DNA of 64,000 bases from RGIG995 sp045542115 (GCA_045542115.1 JAZQKK010000033.1:5800-69799), one strand, 5' to 3'; shown: positions 40,930 to 50,769, counted from the stretch's first letter. Numbers and translations are program-made. Notes: a model not told the origin generated them from the sequence alone.

Positions 40930-41799
40930 GTGCTTCCGTTTTTTCAAAGCATCGGCGACTTTATTATAACGACGGTAAAGAATTTCATTTGGCAGGATAT
41001 TGTTGATATCGTATTCGTTGCTATCATCATCTTTTATGTCCTGAAATTTATTCGCGATACCCGTGCGGCACAATTGATGAAAGGAATCCTTTTGATTGTC
41101 CTACTCTTTCAGTTGGCAAAAGTTTTGCAGCTGCAAGCCACTTCTTTTATACTTAACAGCACTTTGGAATTTGGGATTCTCGCCGTTCTCATTGTGTTTC
41201 AACCGGAATTGCGGACACTCCTGGAACGTATTGGCCGCAGCCGAGGTGGAAAGAGCATTCCTTTCTTTGGAGTAGACCGCAATCAGACCGACGTTCAGAT
41301 CGCATCGGACATTACCAATATCGTGGACGCAGTCTCCAATATGTCCGCAACAAGGACAGGGGCCCTCATCGTAGTCGAACGTTCCACGAAGCTGGGAGAA
41401 GTCATCAACACGGGGACAACTCTGGATGCGGGCATTGTGTCCGAAATGATTACAAACATCTTTTTTCCGAAGGCACCTCTTCACGACGGAGCAATGATCA
41501 TTCGGGACGGTCGGATCAAGGCGGCCGGATGTTTCTTGCCGTTGACGACGAAAACCCTTGAAAGTGAATTGGGGACACGCCATCGGGCAGGAATCGGAGT
41601 CAGTGAAATTTCCGACGCCGTAGTTATTTTGGTCTCGGAAGAAACCGGCATTATTTCCGTTGCGATGGAAGGGCGTCTGCAACGTAGACTCACGCCCGAT
41701 GCCTTGGAAGCACTTTTGACAAAGGAACTGATTTCTTCGGAAAAAGAGAAAAAGGAATCTATCTTCAACATTTTCAAGGGAAGGGGGAATAAATCGTGA
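40930..41799 (+). CDS. cdaA: Diadenylate cyclase CdaA
   Basis: CdaA makes cyclic di-AMP from two ATP at the membrane. The 289-residue protein has three N-terminal membrane helices (to about residue 85) and a DAC domain with the catalytic DGA in APLHDGAMI and the RHR motif in LGTRHRAGIG. The start is GTG with AAAGGAG upstream. The cdaR-type gene overlaps the end by four bases. The usual third partner glmM is not in this operon; an FAD protein follows instead. Confidence 0.97.
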   Translation: MLPFFQSIGDFIITTVKNFIWQDIVDIVFVAIIIFYVLKFIRDTRAAQLMKGILLIVLLFQLAKVLQLQATSFILNSTLEFGILAVLIVFQPELRTLLERIGRSRGGKSIPFFGVDRNQTDVQIASDITNIVDAVSNMSATRTGALIVVERSTKLGEVINTGTTLDAGIVSEMITNIFFPKAPLHDGAMIIRDGRIKAAGCFLPLTTKTLESELGTRHRAGIGVSEISDAVVILVSEETGIISVAMEGRLQRRLTPDALEALLTKELISSEKEKKESIFNIFKGRGNKS

Positions 41800-43055
41800 A
41801 TAAAAAAAGAAGCGTCAGTGCCTTTTTGGGGAAATTACTTCACGATAACCGTTTTCTTGCGATCCTTTCCATCCTTCTTGCACTTTTTGTTTGGTTTTAC
41901 ATTCTTTACATCGTCAATCCGGTCAACGAGACGGTCTTTGATAAAGTAGAAGTCGATCTTGCATACGAAGGCTCCGTTCCGGACCGAAACGGTTATATGT
42001 ATTTAATGACCGACCCGAACCTGACCGTCAGCGTCACCGTTTCCGGGTCCCGTTCGGAACTGCTTAATCTATCCAAAGAAAACATTAAAGCTACTTTGAA
42101 TATGGATTCTGTCATTTCGGAAGGAACTTACAACATCAGCGTTTCCGCCTCTACCGGAAACAGTAAATTGACTGTTACCGATATCTATCCGAAAGCTTTT
42201 ACCATTGAATTTGCCGCAGAAACCTCGAAGCAAGTTCCGGTAGAACTTCTACCCTCCGGAGCACTTCCTTCCGGGTATGAAATCAACGACCAATCCGTCT
42301 CCCCTCAGACCATTACCGTTACCGGACCTTCTAAAACAGTCGAAACTGTCAGCAAGGCCTACGTAACCGTTCCGCTGACAAACGTCAAGGAAGATATTTC
42401 TGCCGCATACGACGTTTCTCTCGTGACCGAAACGGGGGAAAACGTAGACCGTCGTTATCTGACACTCTCCGACACGTCAGTGCAAGCCGCCGTCGACGTA
42501 TGCTACCGAAAAACGCTCCAAACCGTCGTTGAATTGGATAATCCTTTTGGAAGCAACAAAGAAGATTCTTTTATTACCGTTACTTTGGACAATCCCTATA
42601 TCAAAGCCACCGGAGAGGAAAAGACCCTCTCTGCGGTCGAAAATCTGTTAATCGGTCAAATCAATACGTCTGAAATCACAAAAAATACCGAGATCACTTT
42701 ACCGGTCCCAAAGATAGAAGGTGTAACTTTTAGCGCGGAACAAGTGGTTGCATCCATCACTTTTGATAAGTCCACAGCGACAAAAACATTGACGTTCAAG
42801 GCCTCAGATATTACACCGGTCAATACTCCGGAAGGGAAAATTGCAACAATCGGAACGAATTACGTTTCCATTCGCATCCGAGGAAAAGCAGAAACGCTCA
42901 AAGATTTGACTACGACAACCCTAAAATGCGAAGTAGACCTTTCCGAAAACAGTGCTGACGGAAGTTTCCCTTTAAGAGTCATCCCCACGGCATCCGTATC
43001 CAACGCTGGCTATGACGTTGTCGGCTCTTATTATGCAAAAGTAAATCTGCAATGA
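41796..43055 (+). CDS. cdaR: CdaA regulatory protein CdaR (YbbR domains)
   Basis: The 419-residue protein has one N-terminal membrane helix (about residues 20-42) and a large outside part with about four YbbR-like beta domains, seen as repeats ending in ITVTGP or VSIRIRG-type strands. It binds and regulates CdaA in other Firmicutes. The start is GTG, in a GTGA overlap with cdaA. The end overlaps the next gene by four bases, so translation is coupled along the operon. Confidence 0.93.
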   Translation: MNKKRSVSAFLGKLLHDNRFLAILSILLALFVWFYILYIVNPVNETVFDKVEVDLAYEGSVPDRNGYMYLMTDPNLTVSVTVSGSRSELLNLSKENIKATLNMDSVISEGTYNISVSASTGNSKLTVTDIYPKAFTIEFAAETSKQVPVELLPSGALPSGYEINDQSVSPQTITVTGPSKTVETVSKAYVTVPLTNVKEDISAAYDVSLVTETGENVDRRYLTLSDTSVQAAVDVCYRKTLQTVVELDNPFGSNKEDSFITVTLDNPYIKATGEEKTLSAVENLLIGQINTSEITKNTEITLPVPKIEGVTFSAEQVVASITFDKSTATKTLTFKASDITPVNTPEGKIATIGTNYVSIRIRGKAETLKDLTTTTLKCEVDLSENSADGSFPLRVIPTASVSNAGYDVVGSYYAKVNLQ

Positions 43056-44584
43056 GTTACCAACTTCTCAACGACATTCGGGTATCGATAGAAAAACCGG
43101 AAGAAGATGCGATTGCGAAGGCAAAAAAAGAATTAGGACTCCCCTCTTCTGTTCCAGCGTTTGTCTATCGAAAATCTCTCGACACCCGGAAAGACCGATT
43201 TTCTTTTGTTTATACTATTGCTGTCAAGACCGAGAAAAAAGATGGCAGACTTCGACCTTTCCCGGAGTATCAGTTCCCGGAATCCGTAGTTTCTCAAAAA
43301 ATTATTCCGGTCGTCGGATTTGGACCCGCCGGAATGTTTTGCGCCTGGTTGTTGGCAAAGTGCGGCCTTCGCCCTCTGGTTTTGGAACGAGGACAGGCAA
43401 TTGAACAACGAATTTCCGACGTGGAGCGATTCTGGAATGGCGGAGCACTTGACCCGGAATCCAACGTACAGTTTGGAGAGGGGGGGGCCGGAACCTTTTC
43501 TGACGGAAAACTGACTACACGAATCAATGACCCTCGATGCCGAAAAATTCTTGAAACGTTCGTTTCCTTTGGAGCCCCTGAGGAAATTCTGACCTTAGCA
43601 AAACCCCACATCGGAACCGACCGACTGAGAAACGTTGTCACCGCAATGCGTAAAGAGATTCAAAAACTCGGAGGCGAAATTCGATTTGGTGCAAAGGTCA
43701 CAGACCTGTTTTTTAACAACGGAAGGCTTTCTGCCATTTTCGTAAACGGTGAACGACTGGATACGGACATCGCAGTGCTTGCCATCGGAAACGGAGCAAG
43801 GGATTCCTACGAAATGTTGTTAAAAAAACCGCTTGCCATTCAGGCGAAACCCTTTTCGGTTGGGTTTCGGGTAGAACACAGCCAAGAAGCGTTAAATCAG
43901 CGAATATACGGAAAATTCAACGGAAATACGAATCTCGGGCCCGCGGACTATTTATTCAGCTACGTCACGGATAAAAGCACGTCCGAAGCCGTCTATTCCT
44001 TCTGTATGTGCCCTGGGGGACAAGTAGTCAACGCCTCTTCCCTGCCAGATCAACTGGTTACCAATGGGATGAGTCATTATACCAGAGATGGGAAAAATGC
44101 AAACGCCGCCATTTTGGCATCGGTACGCCCGGCAAGTGTCAAAGAAGGATTAGACCTGCAAAAATCCATTGAAATTGCCGCGTATCACGTTGCAAACGGG
44201 ATGGGGCCGACAACAACCGGAAAAGATTTTTTAAACCAAACCTGCCCTTCCCGATTATCCGGACCGATGGCAACGTTTTTACCGGGCGTCACTCCCTTTG
44301 ACATTAACGAATTATTCCCTTCGATGGTTTCTCATCGTTTAAGAGAAGGTTTTTCAAAATTTAAGGAACGGATTCTTGGAGATGAACCCGCCCTCTTGAC
44401 AGCACCCGAAACCAGAACGTCCGCCCCCTTGCGGATTCTTCGAAATGAAGATTCGTTGCAAGCGGTAAACGGAGCTGGGCTGTATCCTTGCGGAGAAGGT
44501 GCCGGATATGCGGGAGGAATTATGTCCTCCGCAGTAGACGGGCTCCGAGTTGCAGAACAGATTATCGCACGGGAGTTATTATGA
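43052..44584 (+). CDS. FAD-dependent dehydrogenase-like protein (COG2509 type)
   Basis: The 510-residue protein belongs to the uncharacterised NAD(FAD)-utilising dehydrogenases. A small N-terminal domain (to about residue 85) comes before the FAD motif VVGFGPAGMFCA. Other family segments are NVQFGEGGAGTFSDGKL, CMCPGGQVVNASS and the C-terminal YPCGEGAGYAGGIMS, which closes the FAD site. No substrate is known. It is fused into the cdaA-cdaR operon by four-base overlaps on both sides, an arrangement seen in Clostridia and hinting at a link to cell-wall metabolism. Confidence 0.9.
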   Translation: MSYQLLNDIRVSIEKPEEDAIAKAKKELGLPSSVPAFVYRKSLDTRKDRFSFVYTIAVKTEKKDGRLRPFPEYQFPESVVSQKIIPVVGFGPAGMFCAWLLAKCGLRPLVLERGQAIEQRISDVERFWNGGALDPESNVQFGEGGAGTFSDGKLTTRINDPRCRKILETFVSFGAPEEILTLAKPHIGTDRLRNVVTAMRKEIQKLGGEIRFGAKVTDLFFNNGRLSAIFVNGERLDTDIAVLAIGNGARDSYEMLLKKPLAIQAKPFSVGFRVEHSQEALNQRIYGKFNGNTNLGPADYLFSYVTDKSTSEAVYSFCMCPGGQVVNASSLPDQLVTNGMSHYTRDGKNANAAILASVRPASVKEGLDLQKSIEIAAYHVANGMGPTTTGKDFLNQTCPSRLSGPMATFLPGVTPFDINELFPSMVSHRLREGFSKFKERILGDEPALLTAPETRTSAPLRILRNEDSLQAVNGAGLYPCGEGAGYAGGIMSSAVDGLRVAEQIIARELL

Positions 44585-45000
44585 AAATTACCGGACAAGT
44601 TATTAGAATCAAAGACCGTTTTGCATACGTTCGTACTGCCCGACCGGAGTCTTGTGAGCATTGTGCCAATGCAGGAATCTGCAACAAGAAAGACGTGGAA
44701 ATTTGTGCTTACAATGATATTGGTGCAGAAAAAGGCAATTTTGTCACGGTTGAAACCAACGAGGACCGCACCGCACCTTTGATTTTGTCCTATCTGTTCC
44801 TTACACCAATTGCTATCTTGTTTGCATCTTATTTTCTCTACACGATCTATCCCTGGCTCGCATTGGTAGCAATTCCTTTTACTGCTGTATATTATATTGT
44901 TCTGCGAAAAATAAACAAAAACCACCCGGTACGGGCTCGAATCGTTTCTCCCGCACTTCCCCCAAACGAATGTTCAGAGCTTATGACTGATGAAAAATAA
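44581..45000 (+). CDS. RseC/MucC-like SoxR-reducing system protein
   Basis: The 139-residue protein has the RseC layout: a short N-terminal domain with a cysteine cluster (ESCEHCANAGIC), two membrane helices (about residues 63-105) and a short tail. In Proteobacteria it goes with the Rsx/Rnf complex; in Clostridia its partner is not known. GGGAG precedes the ATG, and ATGA overlaps the FAD gene stop. The cysteines could hold an Fe-S cluster. Confidence 0.87.
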   Translation: MKITGQVIRIKDRFAYVRTARPESCEHCANAGICNKKDVEICAYNDIGAEKGNFVTVETNEDRTAPLILSYLFLTPIAILFASYFLYTIYPWLALVAIPFTAVYYIVLRKINKNHPVRARIVSPALPPNECSELMTDEK

Positions 45001-45014
45001 GGAGCACACGTATT

Positions 45015-45914
45015 ATGAAGGCTCAAATCAAATCCTTTTGTCTGGAATACGACTATCCGGAAGAAGCAATCAAATCCCTGTTGGCCGATTTTGATGCAAT
45101 AAAAAAAACGGAATACTATCCGCTGTTTAAAGCATACGTTGATATGTACAATGACGACGATCCTTCGTTTTCTTTTCCCAAAGCCTTGAAGGCGATGGAG
45201 ATCGTTGCAAACGGAACCGGGATCAGTGAATATGCGATAAAATTTCTGCTTCACGTCTGTATGGCACAACATTGCCGTGAACTGTACGACCAAGCGGGAA
45301 TTCCCCTTAAAATTTATCACGACTCAATGCTTGATCTGAAATGGAAATTGATGGAGTGTAAGAAAAACTTTAACGTTTGGGGGTCCTTTGTTGCCTCTTG
45401 GTTTAATCGTTTCTTTGAACTCTCTCGCTTTGCCCTTGGCAGATTGCAATTTGAAGACGACCCTGCACAAGAGACTTATGAAAAGAATGGTGTCAAATTA
45501 AATTACGGAGATTGGGTCCTCAACGTACATATTCCCTCATCCGGGAAATTGAGTGTGGAGGATTGTATGGAATCCTTCCGTATTGCCTCTGAATTTTTTG
45601 CAGACCGCTTCCCCGATGGAATTATAAAATTCCGTTGCAGCTCTTGGCTGTTAGCCCCCATCCACGATAAATATCTTCCCCCGGAATCCGGGATCCGAAA
45701 ATTTGCAGATATGTTTGACGTAACAAAAGTTACGCCGAAACCGGAAGGAAACGACCTTTGGAGAATCTTCAACAAAGAGTATAACGGCTCTACCGAAGGT
45801 TTTCCGGCAGAAACGTCCCTGCAACGAGCGTATCTGAAACTTCTGTCTGACGGAAACGTTCCGGAAAGCGGGCTTGGTTTTATCTTGATGAAAGACGGGA
45901 AAATAATCAACTGA
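45015..45914 (+). CDS. DUF5596/GNAT-like acyltransferase domain protein
   Basis: The 299-residue protein resembles the DUF5596 proteins, annotated as acyltransferase-domain proteins of Clostridia. The family stretch is YHDSMLDLKWKLMECKKNF followed by GSFVASWFNRFFELSRFALG. The C-terminal half looks like a GNAT fold (LNVHIPSSGKLSVEDC). No signal peptide or membrane helix is seen. It lies 14 bases after the RseC-like gene and ends the cdaA operon. The reaction is unknown. Confidence 0.75.
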   Translation: MKAQIKSFCLEYDYPEEAIKSLLADFDAIKKTEYYPLFKAYVDMYNDDDPSFSFPKALKAMEIVANGTGISEYAIKFLLHVCMAQHCRELYDQAGIPLKIYHDSMLDLKWKLMECKKNFNVWGSFVASWFNRFFELSRFALGRLQFEDDPAQETYEKNGVKLNYGDWVLNVHIPSSGKLSVEDCMESFRIASEFFADRFPDGIIKFRCSSWLLAPIHDKYLPPESGIRKFADMFDVTKVTPKPEGNDLWRIFNKEYNGSTEGFPAETSLQRAYLKLLSDGNVPESGLGFILMKDGKIIN

Positions 45915-45929
45915 TTATATGAACAGTTT

Positions 45930-45960
45930 GGGGCAATGCGGGAAAGCATTGCCCTATTTT
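45930..45960 (+). terminator. Terminator of the cdaA operon
   Basis: GGGCAATGC and GCATTGCCC pair around a six-base loop, followed by TATTTTTAT. Confidence 0.85.
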
Positions 45961-45989
45961 TATGAACCGATAAGAAAGGAGACAGTATT

Positions 45990-47351
45990 ATGAAAGAATC
46001 TTATTCGGAAATCACAAACTACATCCGCCAAATGGCAAATCTTTCCAACCGCAATCACAACATTACTCCTGATATGTACCGGGAGCATAACGTCAACCGA
46101 GGCCTACGTGATATGAACGGGAACGGTGTCGTTACCGGCCTTACGGAAGTTTCCACGGTACTGTCCAAAGAAAAGGCTCCGGACGGAACCCTGGTTCCCT
46201 GCCACGGGAGATTGTATTATCGGGGAATCAACATCAACGAATTGGTCCAAGGGTTTCAGAAGGACGACCGTTTCGGATTTGAAGAAATCGTCTATCTCTT
46301 GTTATTCTCTCAATTACCAAACCAAACCGAACTGACTCGTTTTACGGAAGAATTGGCAGATTATCGCAGTCTTCCCCCGTCCTTCGTCCGGGATATGATT
46401 TTAAAAGCCCCGGGGAAAGATATGATGAATATCCTATCCCGTTGCGTACTGGCCCTGTATGCATACGATGATGATCCGGACAATATTTCGGTGGAAAACG
46501 TATTAAGACAAAGTATGCAGCTGATTGCAACTTTTCCGATGCTGGCAGTCTACGCCTACCTTTCCTATCGCCACTACCATCAGGGGAAAAGCCTCTACAT
46601 CCATAACCCGAACCCCGCTCTTTCTACGGCGGAAAATTTTCTTGCAATGCTGAGAGAAGATGGAAAATATTCACCCCTCGAAGCAAAAATTTTGGACTTG
46701 GCGTTCGTATTACACGCTGAGCACGGCGGCGGAAACAATTCCACATTCACCACCCACGTTGTCACCTCCTCCGGCACGGACACTTACTCTTCCGTTGCCG
46801 CTGCCTTAGGGTCTTTGAAAGGACCTCGCCACGGCGGAGCCAACGTAAAAGTCGTGCAGATGTTTGAAGATATGAAAGCAAGCGTAGATACGGAAAATGT
46901 AGACGAGATCAAGGCCTATCTTTCTCGGCTCTTGGACAAGGAAGCCTTTGACCAGAAGGGCTTGATTTATGGGATGGGTCACGCGGTCTACTCCAAATCT
47001 GATCCACGTGCGGACATATTAAAGGTCTGCGCAAAAGAATTGTCCGAAGAAAAAGGATATCAAAAAGAATTTGCATTATATGAGACGGTGGCAAAATTAG
47101 CTCCGGAAATCATTGGGGAAAAGCGAAAGATCTATAAAGGCGTCAGCCCGAATGTAGACTTTTTCTCCGGTTTGATTTATAAAATGCTGGAACTCCCCTT
47201 CGAACTTTACACTCCTATATTTGCGGTTTCCCGCATCGCAGGGTGGTCCGCTCATCGAATTGAAGAAATCCAAAATGCGGAAAAAATTCTCCGACCCGCA
47301 TATATTGGCGTAAAAACCGAAACACCGTATCTTCCGTTAAACGAACGATAA
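45990..47351 (+). CDS. Citrate synthase
   Basis: The 453-residue protein condenses oxaloacetate and acetyl-CoA. Catalytic residues are in LHAEHGGGNNSTF (His), GMGHAVYSKSDPRAD (His) and NVDFFSGLIYKML (Asp). The long N-terminal part and the NGVVTGLTEVS segment are typical of the Clostridia citrate/2-methylcitrate synthase form. AAAGGAG precedes the ATG. It is a single gene between two terminators. With the glutamate dehydrogenase next to it, it fits glutamate supply through a partial citric acid cycle, although isocitrate dehydrogenase and aconitase are not in this window. Confidence 0.95.
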   Translation: MKESYSEITNYIRQMANLSNRNHNITPDMYREHNVNRGLRDMNGNGVVTGLTEVSTVLSKEKAPDGTLVPCHGRLYYRGININELVQGFQKDDRFGFEEIVYLLLFSQLPNQTELTRFTEELADYRSLPPSFVRDMILKAPGKDMMNILSRCVLALYAYDDDPDNISVENVLRQSMQLIATFPMLAVYAYLSYRHYHQGKSLYIHNPNPALSTAENFLAMLREDGKYSPLEAKILDLAFVLHAEHGGGNNSTFTTHVVTSSGTDTYSSVAAALGSLKGPRHGGANVKVVQMFEDMKASVDTENVDEIKAYLSRLLDKEAFDQKGLIYGMGHAVYSKSDPRADILKVCAKELSEEKGYQKEFALYETVAKLAPEIIGEKRKIYKGVSPNVDFFSGLIYKMLELPFELYTPIFAVSRIAGWSAHRIEEIQNAEKILRPAYIGVKTETPYLPLNER

Positions 47352-47353
47352 AA

Positions 47354-47386
47354 ATATCCCGTCATCCAACGATGACGGGATATTTT
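47354..47386. terminator. Bidirectional terminator between citrate synthase and gdhA
   Basis: ATATCCCGTCATC and GATGACGGGATAT form a 13-base-pair stem around CAAC, with short T-runs on each side. Confidence 0.9.
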
Positions 47387-47400
47387 GTATAAGCATTAAA

Positions 47401-48753
47401 TTAGATAATGCCGTGGGCAATCATTGCATCGGCAACTTTTTCAAATCCGGCGATATTAGCACCGGCAATCAAGTCACCTTCCATACCGTATTTCTTAGCG
47501 GCTTCGTAAGAATTCTTATAGATGTCAGCCATAATCTGATACAACTTTGCATCAACCTCTTCCGCGGTCCAGCTGTAACGCATCGAGTTCTGGCTCATTT
47601 CCAGACCGGAAACGGCAACCCCACCGGCGTTAACAGCCTTGGAAGGAGCAATCACAACACCGTTTTCTTTAAAGTAGGCAACGGCATCAGCGGTCGTGGG
47701 CATATTTGCAACTTCTACGTAATATTTTACACCGTTTGCAACGATATTCTTCGCATCTTCAATACGAACTTCGTTCTGGGTCGCACAGGGCATACAGACG
47801 TCAACCTTTTGTTCCCAAGGTTTTTTGCCGGCAAAGAAGGGAACGCCGAACTTGTCTGCATAATCCTGAACTTTATCCCGACCGGAGGCACGCATCTCCA
47901 ACAGGAAGTTAATCTTTTCTTCGGTCACAACACCGTCAGCATCGTAAACATAACCATCGGGACCGGAGATGGTAACGACCTTACCGCCCAGTTCCGCAAC
48001 TTTCTTCGCAGTACCCCAAGCAACGTTACCGAATCCGGAGATAGCAAAGGTCTTGCCCTTTACTTCTTCGCCGAAGGTCTTCAACATTTCCACAACGTAA
48101 TAGACCGCACCAAAACCGGTGGCTTCGGGACGAATCAAAGAACCGCCGAAGGAACGGCCTTTACCAGTCAAAACGCCGGTAAATTCATTGCGGAGTCTCT
48201 TATACTGACCGAACATATAACCGACTTCCCGAGCACCAACACCGATATCACCGGCAGGAACGTCAGTGTCCGCACCGATATGTCTGGAAAGTTCCGTCAT
48301 AAAGGCTTGGCAAAACCGCATAATCTCTCCATCGCTCTTTCCACGGGGGTCGAAGTCGGAACCACCCTTACCACCGCCCATAGGAAGACCGGTCAGGCTG
48401 TTCTTAAAGGTCTGTTCAAATCCGAGGAACTTCATAATGGAATAGTTTACGGAAGGATGGAAACGAATTCCGCCCTTATAAGGCCCAATAGCAGAATTGA
48501 ATTGAATTCTGTATCCGCGATTTACCTGTACCTTTCCGTTATCGTCAACCCAGGAAACACGGAAGGAAATCTGACGTTCCGGTTCCACCATACGTTCGAT
48601 AACACCGGACTGTTCAAACTTGGGGTTTTGCTCGATTACAGGTTCGAGAGATTCCAAAACCTCATACACGGCCTGGAGAAATTCAGGCTCGCCGGGATTG
48701 CGTTTTTCAACGCCTTCGTAAACATCGTTAAGGTATTTACTTTTGAAGCTCAT
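47401..48753 (-). CDS. gdhA: Glutamate dehydrogenase (NADP type, hexameric)
   Basis: The 450-residue enzyme makes glutamate from 2-oxoglutarate and ammonia or the reverse. The lysine-containing substrate motif is GLPMGGGKGGSDF, with YKGGIRFHPSV and DVPAGDIGVG, and the Rossmann motif GFGNVAWGTA. Length and sequence fit the NADP-dependent anabolic form. The ATG at 48753 has GGAGG eight bases upstream; the open frame extends further up but lacks signals and crosses the promoter. It is a single gene. Confidence 0.97.
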   Translation of the reverse strand: MSFKSKYLNDVYEGVEKRNPGEPEFLQAVYEVLESLEPVIEQNPKFEQSGVIERMVEPERQISFRVSWVDDNGKVQVNRGYRIQFNSAIGPYKGGIRFHPSVNYSIMKFLGFEQTFKNSLTGLPMGGGKGGSDFDPRGKSDGEIMRFCQAFMTELSRHIGADTDVPAGDIGVGAREVGYMFGQYKRLRNEFTGVLTGKGRSFGGSLIRPEATGFGAVYYVVEMLKTFGEEVKGKTFAISGFGNVAWGTAKKVAELGGKVVTISGPDGYVYDADGVVTEEKINFLLEMRASGRDKVQDYADKFGVPFFAGKKPWEQKVDVCMPCATQNEVRIEDAKNIVANGVKYYVEVANMPTTADAVAYFKENGVVIAPSKAVNAGGVAVSGLEMSQNSMRYSWTAEEVDAKLYQIMADIYKNSYEAAKKYGMEGDLIAGANIAGFEKVADAMIAHGII

Positions 48754-48784
48754 TGCACTTACCTCCATAACTAATGATGGAATA

Positions 48785-48813
48785 ATTATATAACTTTCCG
48801 TGACAAAAATCAA
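48785..48813 (-). promoter_or_regulatory. Promoter of gdhA
   Basis: TTGATT, 17 bases, TATAAT on the minus strand. Confidence 0.82.
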
Positions 48814-48935
48814 GTATTTGCGAAAAAATATACAAAATGTTCCGATTTTTCTCCATTCAAAAATTGGTTGCAACAGAATTTTCGAACAAAATGATAAAAA
48901 TATGAAACGCAAACCGAAACAAAAAGTAAAATCTA

Positions 48936-48964
48936 TTGCTTTTTTAGGCCGTTTGTTGTATAAT
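48936..48964 (+). promoter_or_regulatory. Promoter of the recA operon
   Basis: TTGCTT, 17 bases, TATAAT. I find no clear LexA box (CGAAC-N4-GTTCG) near it; TTCGAACA at about 48882 is only a half-site. The leader is about 60 bases. Confidence 0.75.
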
Positions 48965-49030
48965 AAGATAAAATTATTTACCGTTATAAGTATGACGTGA
49001 TTAAATACCGATACGGAGGATGGAAACATT

Positions 49031-50128
49031 ATGGCAGACGCACAGGAAAACAGAAAAAAAGCCCTTGAAACCGCGCTGAGTCAAATTGAAAAAACCTTTG
49101 GGAAAGGTTCGGTTATGACGTTGGGTCAAAACTCTACGTTGAGCGTAGAAAGCGTTTCGACCGGGTCCTTTGGTCTGGACCTGGCCCTCGGGGTCGGGGG
49201 AATTCCCAAAGGACGTATTACTGAAATCTACGGACCGGAAAGCTCCGGGAAAACGACCGTTGCCCTGCATACCATTGCAGAATGTCAGAAAAAAGGCGGA
49301 ACGGCAGCATTTATCGATGCCGAGCACGCGCTTGACCCCGTTTATGCCGCAGAATTGGGCGTTGACGTAGATTCCTTGCTGGTCTCCCAGCCGGATAACG
49401 GAGAACAGGCACTGGAAATCACCGAGACCTTAGTTCGTTCCGGTGCGGTGGATATCATCGTCGTTGACTCCGTCGCTGCCCTTGTGCCCAAAGCGGAAAT
49501 CGAAGGTGATATGGGAGACTCCCACGTAGGTCTTCACGCCCGGATGATGTCTCAGGCTTTGCGGAAACTGGCCGGTATTATCTCTAAAACCAAATGTATC
49601 TGCATCTTTATCAATCAGCTGCGTTCCAAAATCGGCGTAATGTACGGCCCCACGGAAGTAACCACCGGGGGGAACGCGCTGAAATTCTACGCTTCGGTTC
49701 GCTTGGACGTCCGCCGCATCGAAACGTTGAAAAACGGTACGGAAGCCTACGGTTCCCGCACCCGCGTCAAGATTGTGAAAAATAAAGTGTCTCCTCCCTT
49801 CCGCGAAACCGAATTTGACCTGATTTACGGAAAAGGGATTTCCCGCTCCGGCGAAATGTTAGACTGTGCCGTAAAATTGGGCATCCTTCAAAAATCCGGC
49901 GGCTGGTTCTCTTACGGCGATGAACGGCTTGGGAACGGTCGGGAAAACATTAAAAAGATGATTGAAACCGACGAAGCTTTGGCCGCCCGTCTGGAAAAGG
50001 ATTTGTTTGCAAAACTCCACGGAAACGAAGCCGCTGTGGAAGAAGTCACAAAATCTTCCCGGCAACCCAAAACCGCCACGGAGAAGTCTGCAAATATTAA
50101 TATTTCCGCCGACGACTTTGAAGGCTGA
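49031..50128 (+). CDS. recA: Recombinase A
   Basis: RecA forms filaments on single-stranded DNA for strand exchange and SOS signalling. The 365-residue protein has Walker A GPESSGKTT, loop L1 MGDSHVGLHARMMSQALRKL, FINQLRSKIGVMYG and the C-terminal acidic tail (ISADDFEG). GGAGG lies eight bases before the ATG. It heads a run of seven plus-strand genes down to recG with gaps of at most 18 bases, so a long operon is likely. Confidence 0.99.
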   Translation: MADAQENRKKALETALSQIEKTFGKGSVMTLGQNSTLSVESVSTGSFGLDLALGVGGIPKGRITEIYGPESSGKTTVALHTIAECQKKGGTAAFIDAEHALDPVYAAELGVDVDSLLVSQPDNGEQALEITETLVRSGAVDIIVVDSVAALVPKAEIEGDMGDSHVGLHARMMSQALRKLAGIISKTKCICIFINQLRSKIGVMYGPTEVTTGGNALKFYASVRLDVRRIETLKNGTEAYGSRTRVKIVKNKVSPPFRETEFDLIYGKGISRSGEMLDCAVKLGILQKSGGWFSYGDERLGNGRENIKKMIETDEALAARLEKDLFAKLHGNEAAVEEVTKSSRQPKTATEKSANINISADDFEG

Positions 50129-50130
50129 GT

Positions 50131-50769
50131 ATGGTTTTAATTACTGAAATTCGTCCCCGCCGCAGAACAAAACTCTTTGAAGTCTATTCTGAAAACGGAT
50201 TGGAATTTCTTGCCAACGAGAAATTTCTGAACGGGAACGACATTCTCCCCTATGCGGAGTTTAATGAGGAAGAGTTTGAATTGATTCGTGCGAAAGCTCA
50301 CCTTTTGGACGGAATCCGCAAGTGTGTGGACATTCTGAGCCGAAAAGACTATTCCAAGCAAGAGCTTCTTCGTAAACTTGCAGATAAGGGGATTCCGGAA
50401 GATGCTGCCGAAGCCGCTGTTACGTATATGACAGACCACGGCTACCAAGACGACACCCGCTATGCAAAGCGCTTGGCGGAACTGGGAGCAAATTCCTACG
50501 GTCGCCGACGGGTGGAACAAATGCTTTATACCCACGGAATTGATAAAGATATCGCCCGTACCGTTTGTGATGAGGTCTTTGATGATTGGGACCGGGAAGC
50601 GGAAAAAATTGACTCAATTCTTGAAAAAACCATTCGGGATAACGATATCAGCGACCCAAATCAACGAAACAAAATCTTTGCAAAATTAGCCCGTTTAGGG
50701 TATTCTTCTTCCGCTATCTCGGCAGCGTTTGCCCGGTATCGGGAAAAGAGAAAGGATGAATCCTTTTGA
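50131..50769 (+). CDS. recX: RecA regulatory protein RecX
   Basis: RecX binds the RecA filament and limits its activity. The 212-residue protein has the three-helix repeats of the family, with core stretches YSKQELLRKLADKGIPEDAAEAA and GRRRVEQMLYTHGID. It begins two bases after the recA stop, the classic arrangement, and its ribosome-binding site lies within the end of recA. Its stop overlaps the next start. Confidence 0.93.
   Translation: MVLITEIRPRRRTKLFEVYSENGLEFLANEKFLNGNDILPYAEFNEEEFELIRAKAHLLDGIRKCVDILSRKDYSKQELLRKLADKGIPEDAAEAAVTYMTDHGYQDDTRYAKRLAELGANSYGRRRVEQMLYTHGIDKDIARTVCDEVFDDWDREAEKIDSILEKTIRDNDISDPNQRNKIFAKLARLGYSSSAISAAFARYREKRKDESF

Noticed and set aside
47413..48774. Long open frame of 453 codons antisense to gdhA
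   Set aside because: It is the mirror of a strongly biased coding gene. The translation has no family features, low hydrophobic order and no ribosome-binding site.
48870..48970. LexA box at recA
   Set aside because: Only a half-site (TTCGAACA) is seen. A full CGAAC-N4-GTTCG element is not present here or before uvrB.
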